A model generated the notes under the pieces. That model was not told the origin of the DNA. It saw only the letters and a list, made by a program, of their open reading frames with translations, and did not search any database. The position numbers and the translations under genes were made by a program. Shown here in pieces: positions 6,971 to 16,100 of a stretch of DNA of 17,054 bases (position 1 is the stretch's first letter; each line of letters begins with the position of its first letter). The stretch is from contig DHJV01000147.1 in NCBI GenBank assembly GCA_002404515.1, positions 3,799 to 20,852 on the forward strand, given 5' to 3'. This DNA comes from Lachnospiraceae bacterium UBA4711 (GTDB lineage: Bacteria > Bacillota > Clostridia > Lachnospirales > Lachnospiraceae).

Positions 6971-9533
6971 AAAACAAAAACTCGAAAACTTTCTGCATCT
7001 TACGATTCATAAGGCAACCGCAATCGGATGTGTACTGCTGGTTATTGTAATGCTTGTTGCAGGCCGTGCTGAGGCTGTGAAGGTTACAAAGCTGGCTGGT
7101 GAGACGATGGATACGATCAAACAGCAGTGCGCAAGCTTCAACAAATTGGTAGCATCCGACCGGACGAAGAGTCTGTTTCGTCTGATCGAGCTGATGCGGA
7201 TACTGCGTCAGGATCTGGATGAGGACAGCAGTCATGTGAAGGATATATATCTGGAACAGTACTGCGACCGGCTGCGCCTGACCGGAGTTGCAGTTCTCGA
7301 TGGTGATTTGGAACTGGAAGCGTCAGGCTATACAAGACGGTTTTCAGGTGGAAGCTGGATGAATACTACCGATGGAGAACGATTCAAGGATATTTTGATA
7401 CATCCCAAAAAAATGTATGCAGAACGTTTGGAGATCGATGGAGAATATTACGATATCTGCGCGGTGGCACGGACGGATGCAGATGGGGTTATCATAGGAT
7501 ATTACCATCAGCCATCAGCACTGATTTCTGATACTGAGAATGATCTGGAGAGCTTGCTTACCGGATTAAAGCTCGAACGGGACGGACATTATGCAATTGT
7601 GGAAAATGGTGTTGTGCGTGCAACAAGTGATGCTACCATTAAGGATCAGAGCGTTTCGGAGAATCGGACACTGACACAGCTGTCAGCGATTCCGAAGGAT
7701 GAACATCTGCATAAAATTACTGCACAGAACCGGCATCAGCATTATTGGGGATACAGGTCGGCGTATGAAGGGTATATGATTTATATTTATTATCCAATTA
7801 CTGCGATGCTTTCCGGTCCGTTGATTGCGGCGGCGATATTTTCAGTTCTGTATTTGTTCCTGTGCATGCTGTATTTTGGTGTACGAAATCGGACTTTGCG
7901 GGAAAATAAAAAAGAGCTGGAAGTTAGTAATGACCGTCTGCGCCAGACGATCAAGACGTTGAAAGCGCTTGAGACGATATATTTCTCTTTATTTTATGTA
8001 GATGTGAAAGAAAACCGTTACGAAACTATCTATCAGGCTCCATGGCTGGTTGATGTGATACCAAAATTCGGTGTCTATACAGAATTGAAACAGTTATTTG
8101 TAGATAAGATGGTTGCACCGGAATTCTGTGAGGAAGTCGATCATAGAATGTCGAATGAATTTATTCGTGAGAATCTGAGCAGTAAGAATCTGACAGATGT
8201 GCGCAAGAGTTTTTATACGGATTATCAGGCAATTCGCGGCGGCGTGCGTCGTTGGTGCCGTGTCACTGCCACACCGGTGGATCATGATGAGGAAGGAAAT
8301 CCGATTCATGTACTCGCACTGATTCAGGATATCAATAAAGATAAGGAACGGGAAGCAGACTATCAGAAGCAGATTCTTAAAGAAGCGCAGGAAGCCAAGA
8401 TGGCGAACCTTGCCAAGTCCGAATTCCTGCGACGGATCAGTCATGATATCCGCACACCAATCAATGGAATCCAGGGATTTATTAACCTTGCCGCGAAGCA
8501 TGCGGACGATCCGAAGATGCAGGCACATTGCAGAGATGGCGCATCGGTGGCATTGCATACCCTGCTCGAACTGGTAAATAGTGTGTTGGATATGAGCAAG
8601 CTTGAGACAAAGGGGGTTACTCTGGAGGAAAAACCATTTGATCTCATTGAACTGCTGAAGGAATTGAACACGATTATTCAGCCGCAGGCAGAAGCGCGGG
8701 AGATTCATAGTGCAAGTGTAAGAAATGGAGATGTTCCGATTCCACATGTGATCGGAAGTCCAAGACATCTGAGTCAGGTACTGTTGAACTTAGGCACCAA
8801 TGCTGTGAAATACGGAAGAGCCGGGGGATACATCAAGTTTAATACCAGATTAGTTGCATATGATGAAAAGACAGTCACGTATGAATTTATCTGCGAGGAT
8901 AATGGCATTGGCATGAGTGAAGAATTTCAGAAGCACTTATTTGAACCGTTTACCCAGGAAACCGCAGGTGCGCGTACCAAATATGAGGGTACCGGACTGG
9001 GACTGGCAATTGTGAAGAAACTGGTTGATGCGATGGATGGAACGGTAACCTGTGAGTCCAAGAAAGATGTGGGTACTACCTTCCGGGTACAGCTTACATT
9101 CCGGATTGACCGGGCATATCAGATGGAGGAATCGAAGCCGGACGGGACAATACTGCAAGGAAAACATGTGCTCCTGGCTGAAGATAATGAACTGAATATG
9201 GAGATTGCGGAGTATATGTTCTTAGACCGGGGCGCAGTAGTGACGAAAGCCTGGGATGGACAGGAAGCAGTTGAGAAATTCGCAGCGTCAGAGGTTGGAT
9301 ATTTTGATGTGATCTTCATGGATATTATGATGCCGAAGATGAACGGACTGGAAGCGGCGCGTGCAATACGGGCATTGGAACGTGAGGATGCAAAGAAGAT
9401 ACCGATGATTGCGATGTCGGCAAATACATTCCCGGACGATATCCAGCGGAGTCTGGATGCAGGCATCAATGAGCATATCGCAAAGCCGATTGACGAGAAG
9501 AAAATATTACGTGCCTGCAGTAAGCTATTATAA
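6963..9533 (+). CDS. Hybrid sensor histidine kinase/response regulator 2
   Basis: I start this at ATG 6963, with AGGAGG at 6950-6955, rather than an upstream in-frame start at 6924 that lies inside the preceding gene. The 856-residue product has a membrane helix at about 18-34, a large extracytoplasmic domain (35-283), and a second helix at about 284-305. A PAS-like domain follows (about 335-460), then a coiled linker and the kinase core with H494 (RISHDIRTP), N609/N613, DNGIGM at 646-651 and GTGLGLA at 676-682. The receiver domain has E740-D741, phosphoacceptor D787 (FMDIMMP), S819 and K841. There is no HPt or DNA-binding domain. The gene overlaps the solute-binding protein, suggesting the two form a sensing pair, and ends directly at a strong terminator. 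Confidence 0.93.
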   Translation: MNKKQKLENFLHLTIHKATAIGCVLLVIVMLVAGRAEAVKVTKLAGETMDTIKQQCASFNKLVASDRTKSLFRLIELMRILRQDLDEDSSHVKDIYLEQYCDRLRLTGVAVLDGDLELEASGYTRRFSGGSWMNTTDGERFKDILIHPKKMYAERLEIDGEYYDICAVARTDADGVIIGYYHQPSALISDTENDLESLLTGLKLERDGHYAIVENGVVRATSDATIKDQSVSENRTLTQLSAIPKDEHLHKITAQNRHQHYWGYRSAYEGYMIYIYYPITAMLSGPLIAAAIFSVLYLFLCMLYFGVRNRTLRENKKELEVSNDRLRQTIKTLKALETIYFSLFYVDVKENRYETIYQAPWLVDVIPKFGVYTELKQLFVDKMVAPEFCEEVDHRMSNEFIRENLSSKNLTDVRKSFYTDYQAIRGGVRRWCRVTATPVDHDEEGNPIHVLALIQDINKDKEREADYQKQILKEAQEAKMANLAKSEFLRRISHDIRTPINGIQGFINLAAKHADDPKMQAHCRDGASVALHTLLELVNSVLDMSKLETKGVTLEEKPFDLIELLKELNTIIQPQAEAREIHSASVRNGDVPIPHVIGSPRHLSQVLLNLGTNAVKYGRAGGYIKFNTRLVAYDEKTVTYEFICEDNGIGMSEEFQKHLFEPFTQETAGARTKYEGTGLGLAIVKKLVDAMDGTVTCESKKDVGTTFRVQLTFRIDRAYQMEESKPDGTILQGKHVLLAEDNELNMEIAEYMFLDRGAVVTKAWDGQEAVEKFAASEVGYFDVIFMDIMMPKMNGLEAARAIRALEREDAKKIPMIAMSANTFPDDIQRSLDAGINEHIAKPIDEKKILRACSKLL

Positions 9534-9534
9534 C

Positions 9535-9569
9535 AAAAAGCCTTGAAACATAATGTTTCAAGGCTTTTT
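9535..9569. terminator. Bidirectional intrinsic terminator between hybrid kinase 2 and tRNA-Trp
   Basis: A perfect 16-bp inverted repeat (9535-9550 and 9554-9569) with a TAA loop starts one base after the kinase stop codon. It has an A5 tract on one side and a T5 tract on the other, so it can terminate transcripts from either direction: the kinase operon from the left and the tRNA from the right. Confidence 0.93.
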
Positions 9570-9575
9570 CACAAG

Positions 9576-9646
9576 CAGGGGATGAGAGAATCGAACTCCC
9601 GCCAAAGGTTTTGGAGACCCCTATCATACCATTTGACCAATCCCCT
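9576..9646 (-). tRNA. tRNA-Trp (anticodon CCA)
   Basis: The minus strand folds into a complete 71-base cloverleaf. The acceptor stem is AGGGGAT/ATCCCCT (9640-9646 with 9577-9583). The D arm is GTCA/TGAT, the anticodon stem GGGGT/ACCTT with loop CTCCAAA (anticodon CCA), and the T arm GGGAG/CTCTC with loop TTCGATT. The discriminator base is G and the 3' CCA is not encoded, so it must be added after processing. The anticodon arm matches the usual bacterial tRNA-Trp. Its transcript would end in the bidirectional hairpin just downstream. Confidence 0.96.
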
Positions 9647-9678
9647 ATAATTGGGTGTGCCCGCAAGACACATGTATC

Positions 9679-9706
9679 ATTATACAGTTTTATCGACATT
9701 TGTCAA
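9679..9706 (-). promoter_or_regulatory. Sigma-A promoter for tRNA-Trp
   Basis: On the minus strand there is a perfect -35 (TTGACA, 9701-9706) and a perfect -10 (TATAAT, 9679-9684) with a 16-base spacer. Transcription would start about 25 bases upstream of the mature tRNA 5' end. Full consensus boxes are expected for a stable RNA gene. Confidence 0.9.
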
Positions 9707-9759
9707 GAATTAAATTTTGTGAATTGCAGAAAAATTTTTAAATTGATCGAAAAAACCAA

Positions 9760-9788
9760 TTGTGCTTTCCGGTATATTATGATAAAAT
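9760..9788 (+). promoter_or_regulatory. Probable sigma-A promoter for the riboswitch-controlled flavoprotein gene
   Basis: TTGTGC (9760-9765) and TAAAAT (9783-9788) are separated by 17 bases. This puts the start of transcription near 9795, just upstream of the purine riboswitch aptamer. It diverges from the tRNA promoter. The -35 matches four of six consensus bases, so confidence is moderate; its position relative to the aptamer supports it. Confidence 0.65.
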
Positions 9789-9812
9789 AAATTGGTTTGT
9801 GAATCAAATAGA

Positions 9813-9871
9813 CGTATATGTTCATAATATGGTTGAACGTTTCTACCAACTACCGTAAAGAGTTGACTACG
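9813..9871 (+). ncRNA. Purine riboswitch aptamer, guanine type (C74)
   Basis: All conserved parts of the purine riboswitch are present in order: P1 5' strand CGTA (9813-9816), J1/2 TAT, P2 (9820-9825 with 9833-9838), L2 with AATATGG (9826-9832), J2/3 GTTTCTACC (9839-9847), P3 AACT/AGTT, L3 CCGTAAA, then J3/1 GAC and the P1 3' strand TACG (9868-9871). The specificity base equivalent to C74 is C9867, which pairs with guanine or hypoxanthine; adenine riboswitches have U there. Only four P1 pairs are contiguous; 9795-9800 may pair with 9875-9880 as an outer helix. The core is canonical, so I see no sign of an altered-ligand variant. It lies in the leader of the flavoprotein gene. Confidence 0.94.
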
Positions 9872-9898
9872 AAAACAAATGTTTCGTGGTCTTTTTTT
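9865..9898 (+). terminator. Riboswitch expression-platform terminator
   Basis: The hairpin 9865-9874 with 9882-9891 (10 bp with one G-T wobble) is followed directly by seven T residues (9892-9898). Its 5' arm contains C9867 (the ligand-contact base) and the whole P1 3' strand. Ligand-stabilised P1 and this terminator therefore cannot coexist, which predicts activation by ligand. The flavoprotein ATG lies 26 bases downstream. Confidence 0.88.
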
Positions 9899-9923
9899 AT
9901 GTTTTAATTTTGGGAGGTTATTT

Positions 9924-11300
9924 ATGAAGTATGATGTGATCGTAATTGGTGCAGGTCCGGGTGGTATATTTTCTGCGTATGAGCTGGTGCAGAAAAATCC
10001 GGGTTTAAAAATTGCTGTGTTTGAAGCGGGGCATGCACTCGAAAAACGGCATTGCCCGATTGATGGAGATAAGGTCAAAAGCTGCATCGGCTGTAAGAGC
10101 TGCTCGATCATGAGTGGATTTGGCGGCGCAGGCGCATTTTCGGATGGAAAATATAACATTACCAATGATTTTGGCGGTACACTGTATGAGTATATTGGCA
10201 AGAAACAGTCACTCGAACTCATGCAGTATGTTGATGAGATCAATATGCGTTACGGCGGAGAGGGCACGAAGCTTTACTCGACGGCGGGCACACGATTCAA
10301 GACGGTATGTATTCAGAATGATCTGCACCTGCTCGATGCGTCGGTGCGGCATCTGGGAACAGATATCAACTATGTTGTGCTTGGAAATCTGTATGCATAC
10401 CTGAAGGACAAGGTGAAATTTTTCTTTGATACACCGGTGCAGTCGGTTGTCGCAGAAGAGGCAGGCGGCTACACAGTTGTCTGCAAGGATGCATCATATA
10501 CATGTGAAAACTGCATCATATCTGTTGGCCGAAGCGGAAGCAAATGGATGGAGAAGATATGCAGGGAACTGGAAATTCCAACGAAGTCAAATCGTGTGGA
10601 TATCGGCGTGCGCGTGGAGCTTCCGGCGGTAGTATTTGCACATCTGACCGACGAGCTTTACGAGAGCAAAATCGTATACCGGACAGAAAAATACGGTGAT
10701 CGTGTGCGTACGTTCTGTATGAATCCAAAGGGGGCTGTCGTGAACGAAAATACGAACGGAATCATTACGGTAAATGGGCACAGCTACGAAGATCCGGAGA
10801 AACAAACGGAGAATACGAACTTTGCATTGCTTGTGGCAAAGCATTTTTCAGAGCCGTTTAAGGACTCAAATGGATATGGTGAGAGCATTGCCAGACTTAG
10901 CAATATGCTTGGCGGCGGTGTTATCGTGCAGCGGTTTGGAGATCTGATCCGTGGCAGACGCTCGACACAGAGCCGGATAGAGGAGGCGTTTATCACACCG
11001 ACATTAAGCGCAACACCGGGCGATCTGAGCCTGGTGCTTCCAAAGCGTATCTTAGACGGCATCATCGAGATGATCTATGCGCTTGATAAGATCGCGCCGG
11101 GAACGGCAAACGAGGATACCCTGCTCTATGGCGTGGAAGTCAAATTCTACAACATGGAGGTGGATGTGGATGAGAAACTGGAGACACGACACAAGGGACT
11201 TTACATCATTGGGGATGGCAGTGGAATCACGCATTCGTTATCACATGCGTCTGCCAGTGGCGTTTATGTGGCTCGAAATATAGCGGATTCTGTAAAATAA
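9924..11300 (+). CDS. FAD-dependent oxidoreductase, COG2509-like, under guanine riboswitch control
   Basis: I start this at ATG 9924 with GGGAGG at 9912-9917. An upstream in-frame ATG (9879) lies inside the terminator hairpin and is not used. The 458-residue protein begins with a dinucleotide-binding fold: VIGAGPGGI at 7-15 and an acidic end of the second strand (VFEAG, 32-36). It then has the family's cysteine cluster, C44, C54, C57 and C60, followed by the glycine-rich GFGGAGAFSDGK segment (65-76). The C-terminal FAD motif is YIIGDGSG followed by a serine/histidine/alanine-rich segment near the end. It resembles the uncharacterised FAD-dependent dehydrogenases of COG2509, whose substrate is unknown. 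The purine riboswitch points to a link with purine status. It appears to be a single-gene unit. Confidence 0.88.
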   Translation: MKYDVIVIGAGPGGIFSAYELVQKNPGLKIAVFEAGHALEKRHCPIDGDKVKSCIGCKSCSIMSGFGGAGAFSDGKYNITNDFGGTLYEYIGKKQSLELMQYVDEINMRYGGEGTKLYSTAGTRFKTVCIQNDLHLLDASVRHLGTDINYVVLGNLYAYLKDKVKFFFDTPVQSVVAEEAGGYTVVCKDASYTCENCIISVGRSGSKWMEKICRELEIPTKSNRVDIGVRVELPAVVFAHLTDELYESKIVYRTEKYGDRVRTFCMNPKGAVVNENTNGIITVNGHSYEDPEKQTENTNFALLVAKHFSEPFKDSNGYGESIARLSNMLGGGVIVQRFGDLIRGRRSTQSRIEEAFITPTLSATPGDLSLVLPKRILDGIIEMIYALDKIAPGTANEDTLLYGVEVKFYNMEVDVDEKLETRHKGLYIIGDGSGITHSLSHASASGVYVARNIADSVK

Positions 11301-11376
11301 ATTAAATAAATGGTATAAATAGATGCAATTTTATGCTATTCTTATTAAGTTATAGTTGAATCAGTGTAAATTGTGG

Positions 11377-11416
11377 GAGAAAAGGCATTGCACATGATCT
11401 GGCAGTGCCTTTTCTC
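11377..11416 (+). terminator. Terminator-like hairpin between the flavoprotein gene and hybrid kinase 3
   Basis: A 15-bp stem (11377-11391 with 11402-11416, one T-G wobble) has a 10-base loop. The core is GGCATTGC/GCAGTGCC flanked by an A4 tract and a TTTTCTCTT tract, a common bidirectional terminator form. It lies 76 bases after the flavoprotein stop and only 18 bases before the kinase ATG, so it may also attenuate the kinase transcript. I found no convincing promoter in 11301-11376; TATAGT at 11351-11356 is a possible -10 with a poor -35. Confidence 0.75.
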
Positions 11417-11434
11417 TTAGTATGGGGGACGAAA

Positions 11435-13114
11435 ATGCATTCATTTCAGATACATTCGAATCAGATAATTCCAGTTATAATTTTAATATTAGATCTGATA
11501 TTTCTTCTGGTGCTGTTGCGCCTGTTTTTGGTGCTTCGAAAAAAGAAGAGGCTGTTAGGGCTGCAACAGGAGGGTGTAGCCCAATATGACCATGCAGTCT
11601 GCCAGGGAATGGCAGAGGCACATGTTCTGCTGGCGCGTGACGAAAATCGTCCGCTGTATTTTACGGATAATTTCGAGGCGATGACCGGTTTGCCGGTTGC
11701 ACAGATGGAGTCAGATTTTCATCTGCCGGAAAGCGTGATGTCGTCACAGGCACATAAGGAGTTTGTGAAAGCATATCAGGTGTGGTCACGAGAGACTGTA
11801 CTGGAATATGATTTTCGTATGGTGCAGAAAAAGAAGCAATGGATGCGCCTGATCGTGGCACCTGCCGGCGAAGCTTATGATTTTTTTATTTTTCGGGATG
11901 TGACACATGAGAAGAACCTGCAGCAGGGACTCAAAAAACAACTTGAGGCAGCACAGGAGGAGAGTCAGTCCAAGACTTCGTTTTTATCACGAATGTCACA
12001 CGAGATCCGGACTCCGATCAATGGTATCATTGGTATGCTTGCGTTATCACATAAGCAGGTGCAACCGGGATCTGTGGTGGATACATATCTGGAGAAAGCA
12101 GAAAATCTGTCTGCACATCTGATCTCACTTGTTAATGATATTCTGGATATGTCTCGTATTGAGGCAGGCAGGATTGAGTTGGAGAATAAACCATTTGATA
12201 TTCGTGTATTTGCAACGAAGATACAAAATATGTTTCAGGAGACAATTCAGGAAAAAGGATTGCAGTTTGAAGTTGAACTGCTGGATTTTGACCGGTATTA
12301 TCTGATCGGGGATGAATTCCGATTGTCGCAGGTAATTGTAAACTTCTTATCCAATGCAGTGAAATTTACAAGTGAAGGTGAGATCCGCGTGACCTGCAGA
12401 CAGATGATGCGGGAAAAGGACGTCGTCGATCTGATGATCCGTGTACATGATACCGGTATTGGTATGAATCCGGAGTTTGTCAATCGAATCTTCCGCCCGT
12501 TCGAACAGGAAAATGCAGAGATATCCAAGAAATACGGCGGAACGGGACTGGGTATGGCAATCAGCGACCAGATCATCCGTCTGATGGGTGGTGAGATTGT
12601 GGTTGACAGTATGCCGGGCAGGGGATCGGATTTTATTGTATATCTGCATCTGCCATCGACCGATACGTTAGAGCAGACGGTCGAAGTAGAAGAGGCATCC
12701 TATGTCGATGATTATACGTACAAGGGCAAGCGGATTCTGCTTGCAGAAGATAATGAGATTAATGCAGAAATCGCAGTGGAGATTCTGAAAGAATCCGGTG
12801 CAGAGGTTGAGGTCGCTGAAAATGGACAGCGCGCCGTGGAAATGTTTGCAGAGCATCCACAGGAATATTACGATTTTATTCTGATGGACATTCAGATGCC
12901 GGTCTTAAATGGACGGGATGCAACCAGACAGATCCGGCAGATGAATCGGGACGATGCGAAGGAGATTCTGATTTTTGCTTTGTCAGCGGATGCATTTTTG
13001 GAAGATGAGAGAAAGTCCGTGGAGGCAGGCATGAATGGTCATTTTGCAAAGCCTGTGGATTATGAATATATCCGCAAGCAGATTGGGATGACGGTTAAAA
13101 GGAGACAGCGATAA
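11435..13114 (+). CDS. Hybrid sensor histidine kinase/response regulator 3 (cytoplasmic PAS sensor)
   Basis: I choose ATG 11435, with a G-rich site (11424-11428), over an in-frame GTG at 11405 that lies within the hairpin. The 559-residue product has one membrane helix (about 11-34) and a PAS-like domain at about 50-157, ending FFIFRDVTHE (150-159). The kinase core has H189 in RMSHEIRTP, N303/N307, HDTGIGM at 338-344 and GGTGLGMA at 368-375. The receiver domain has E438-D439, phosphoacceptor D485 (LMDIQMP), S517 and K539. Unlike the other two kinases it has no large extracytoplasmic domain, so it probably senses an intracellular or membrane signal. No HPt is present. The stop codon overlaps the next ATG (TAATG), coupling it to the LRR surface protein. 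Confidence 0.92.
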   Translation: MHSFQIHSNQIIPVIILILDLIFLLVLLRLFLVLRKKKRLLGLQQEGVAQYDHAVCQGMAEAHVLLARDENRPLYFTDNFEAMTGLPVAQMESDFHLPESVMSSQAHKEFVKAYQVWSRETVLEYDFRMVQKKKQWMRLIVAPAGEAYDFFIFRDVTHEKNLQQGLKKQLEAAQEESQSKTSFLSRMSHEIRTPINGIIGMLALSHKQVQPGSVVDTYLEKAENLSAHLISLVNDILDMSRIEAGRIELENKPFDIRVFATKIQNMFQETIQEKGLQFEVELLDFDRYYLIGDEFRLSQVIVNFLSNAVKFTSEGEIRVTCRQMMREKDVVDLMIRVHDTGIGMNPEFVNRIFRPFEQENAEISKKYGGTGLGMAISDQIIRLMGGEIVVDSMPGRGSDFIVYLHLPSTDTLEQTVEVEEASYVDDYTYKGKRILLAEDNEINAEIAVEILKESGAEVEVAENGQRAVEMFAEHPQEYYDFILMDIQMPVLNGRDATRQIRQMNRDDAKEILIFALSADAFLEDERKSVEAGMNGHFAKPVDYEYIRKQIGMTVKRRQR

Positions 13115-16100
13115 TGGTCAAAGGATTTAAGAGAAAATTGATTGCTCTGATACTCAGTGTGTCCGTGGCAGCGGCAGGAGTGACAGCCGTTGTTGTGAAT
13201 TACCGGGATGGCGACTTTCAACCAGATGCGTATGCCAAGAATCGGGAGCGGAATGAGAACCAGATCGTATTTCCCGGACAGGATATGTCGTCACTTGGCG
13301 ATGAGACTTCCGACGAGAGTGAACTGTGGGAGCAGGACAAAAATTCTGACGAAAATCTGAAGCCGGAGGACAAGCCATCGAATTCCGTGTTGTTTGAGAC
13401 AATGAAGGTCGCAGATGCTTCGGCGGATACGGTGCAGCCGTTGCCGACATCCGAGGAGCAGGCAGAGGAACAGCCGTCGGATGATACCGTGTATATTCCG
13501 GATGCAAAGACAGATACAAATCCAAATCATAAAAAGGAAGATGTTGTTGTGATTCCGGGTGGCACAAGTGGAAACGGAGCCGGAACAAGCGGAGGAAGCG
13601 CTTCACAGGGAGGTACTACAGACAACAGCAACAGGGAAACGACGGAAGAACCATCCAAGCCAGGTCAGCCATCGGATACACAGAAGCCATCCGGGGATGA
13701 TTCTGGAAACCATCAGCCATCAGGCGGAGAAAACAATGATACGCCATCAAAGCCGGAAAAAAAAGATCCGGATACAACAACTCCGGAACTGCCAAGAGAT
13801 GATCGCCTGTTTCCGGTTGACCATTATCCGGGGGATGACGCGGTTGACATAAACGGAAAGGAAGATTATGCACATTACAGTTTAGCAGTTGTGCCATCTA
13901 TGGATGCGGATGACCAGCTTTATTCCCTGTATGAAGGGGAGTATTTAAACGATCAGAGAGTTTTATGCTCCGTGTTAGTCTATGTATGTGAGGATGGCGA
14001 ATGGAAATACCGGCTGACGGAGTTGAATGACAATTTTAAGATCGGTTCTTATCCGGAGCAGGTCTCAGGGGATACTGTAGAGCTGACGTTTTATTATCGA
14101 CCAGGCGCAGAATACGACTGGCTTGAGGGACACTGCACGGTCGATGTGCAGTATGCGGCAAAGCTGTTGATTGAGGGATGGAACAGTGGGGAATACATTG
14201 CCCAGTATATGGTGCCAAAAAATGACACGATCGTTCCTTTGTTTAAGTATTCTTATACACTAATGACCGGTATGAGTGGGGAATTGAGGGAAACAATTCC
14301 GGATGGAGTTTTTCCGGGTTTTTCGGAGACGAAAAACGGAAGCCCGGTTGATCCGGTCTATGAAGTAACTGACACGGGTGCAAAGGTGTTGTACCCATTA
14401 CATCCAACGAATGTGGGGGACGTCTACACGGTGGATTGGAGCAGCCGTACGGTCGACATCAATGGACATACTTATGCGGAAAAAATGCAGACTTTGACAG
14501 GATATAAAGGGACATCTGAGGAACTCGCGATACCATACGGAATCCAGGCATTGGAGTTTGTATATACATTTGATGAAGATATGAATTTGGTTTATCCGGA
14601 ATTTGAGACGATGACAGTGCCGGCGACGGTTCTTCGTATGAATCAGAAAGGATATTGGGGTGTTGAGTCTGAGATAGATTATTCTTTCAATGTGACGAGG
14701 AGCTATGAAGTAGATGCAGATAATTACAAATATGCATCGTATGACGGAATGCTGCTCAACAAAGAGATGACGGAGATTTATGACATCCCGGACGCAATGA
14801 CGGAAATTACGGTTCCGGAAACAGTAGCGACGATTAATTTTCCATTTGGAAATCATATAAATACAATGCATTTCTTAAGCGAAACCCCGGGGAATTATGA
14901 TTTCTCAGGTATTTTTGGAGCAACAATCTATGTGCCTGCGGATGTATATCTGAAATATCTGGCAGCGTGGGGGAAAGATCCCGGCGGAAACGGAAACCGG
15001 CTGGCTGCAGATGGAGAGAGTGACAACGAGTTCGTGGAAGATGATACCTGTATTTATTCAGCGGATGGAAAGACACTTCTGGCAGTGAAAAATACCGTAG
15101 ACGGTGTGCTGGTTGTGCCGGAAGGCGTGGAGAAAATCGTGGATGCTGCTTTGGCAAGCTGCGGAAAGATTGATATGCTGATTCTGCCAAAGACGATAAA
15201 GGAACTGGAGTCTGGCAGCCTGCTTGTAAATGCACCGGAAAAGATTGTTTTCCTTGGGACGGAAGCACCGGGGATTTCGGCAGATACATTTGAAGAAAGC
15301 TCAATGCTGCAGGTTTTGATATCGGCGAAGAACGCTTATATTACGGCGTGGACGCCAGCACTTGGTGATGGTGTGAACCGGATTCATTTCAAGAATTATC
15401 AGTATGTGGATGACGGAGAGACCGGTTTCGCGTATCTGGATGAAGGGGCGTGCACGGGAGCTGTTTCGGAGCCTGCAGGTGCGGTTTTGCTCCGGGCACC
15501 GGCGAATCTGACTACATTTGACACACAGACAAAGCCGGAAATTACATGGAAAGAGATTGCTGCACGTGCGTTTTCTGATTGCGGCAGTCTGTATATGGTT
15601 GAACTGCCGGAGACAGTGACATTGGTTGGGAGAAGTGCGTTTGCGGGATGTAATTCCCTGCAGGGCGTGATTTCTTATGCAGAGGATACAATCACGGTTG
15701 AAAATGCAGCTTTTCCGGAACTGGGAATACTTCGATTTGTGGCACTCAATGCACAGAATGTCTCTGCGTATACCTATCAGGGAACAGCTTCGTGGTTTGG
15801 TATATTTGGTGGAAACGGAAACGTCGATATAAACCGGTTCAGTCCATGCTATTATCTCGTGCAGGAGGCAGGCGGTGTGCTGTTATATGGCGAGTCGCAG
15901 GAAGATCCGGGAGAATGCTATCTATTGGGGGCAACGAATAATATAACAGGAACCATTCACTTGAAGGAAGGCACACGGGAGATTGCAGGAAATGTATTTT
16001 CAGGCTGTGAGCAGCCGTTTACTGTGGAAGGTCTGCAGCGCGTGATTGCGATTGGGGATAGTTCCTTTGCTAATTCTGGAATTTATGGTGATCTGGTGCT

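Noticed and set aside
8094..8768. 224-residue open frame on the minus strand
   Set aside because: It is antisense to the kinase 2 PAS and dimerisation domains and shows no protein family features.
9576..9646. tRNA-Trp as an integration site for a mobile element
   Set aside because: The sequence beyond the tRNA 3' end is a terminator and an ordinary kinase gene. I see no integrase and no repeat of the tRNA 3' end in the window.
9813..9871. Altered-ligand variant of the guanine riboswitch (xanthine, 2'-deoxyguanosine or 8-oxoguanine type)
   Set aside because: The J2/3 (GTTTCTACC), L2, L3 and J3/1 core bases all match the ordinary guanine class, so no variant is indicated by sequence alone.
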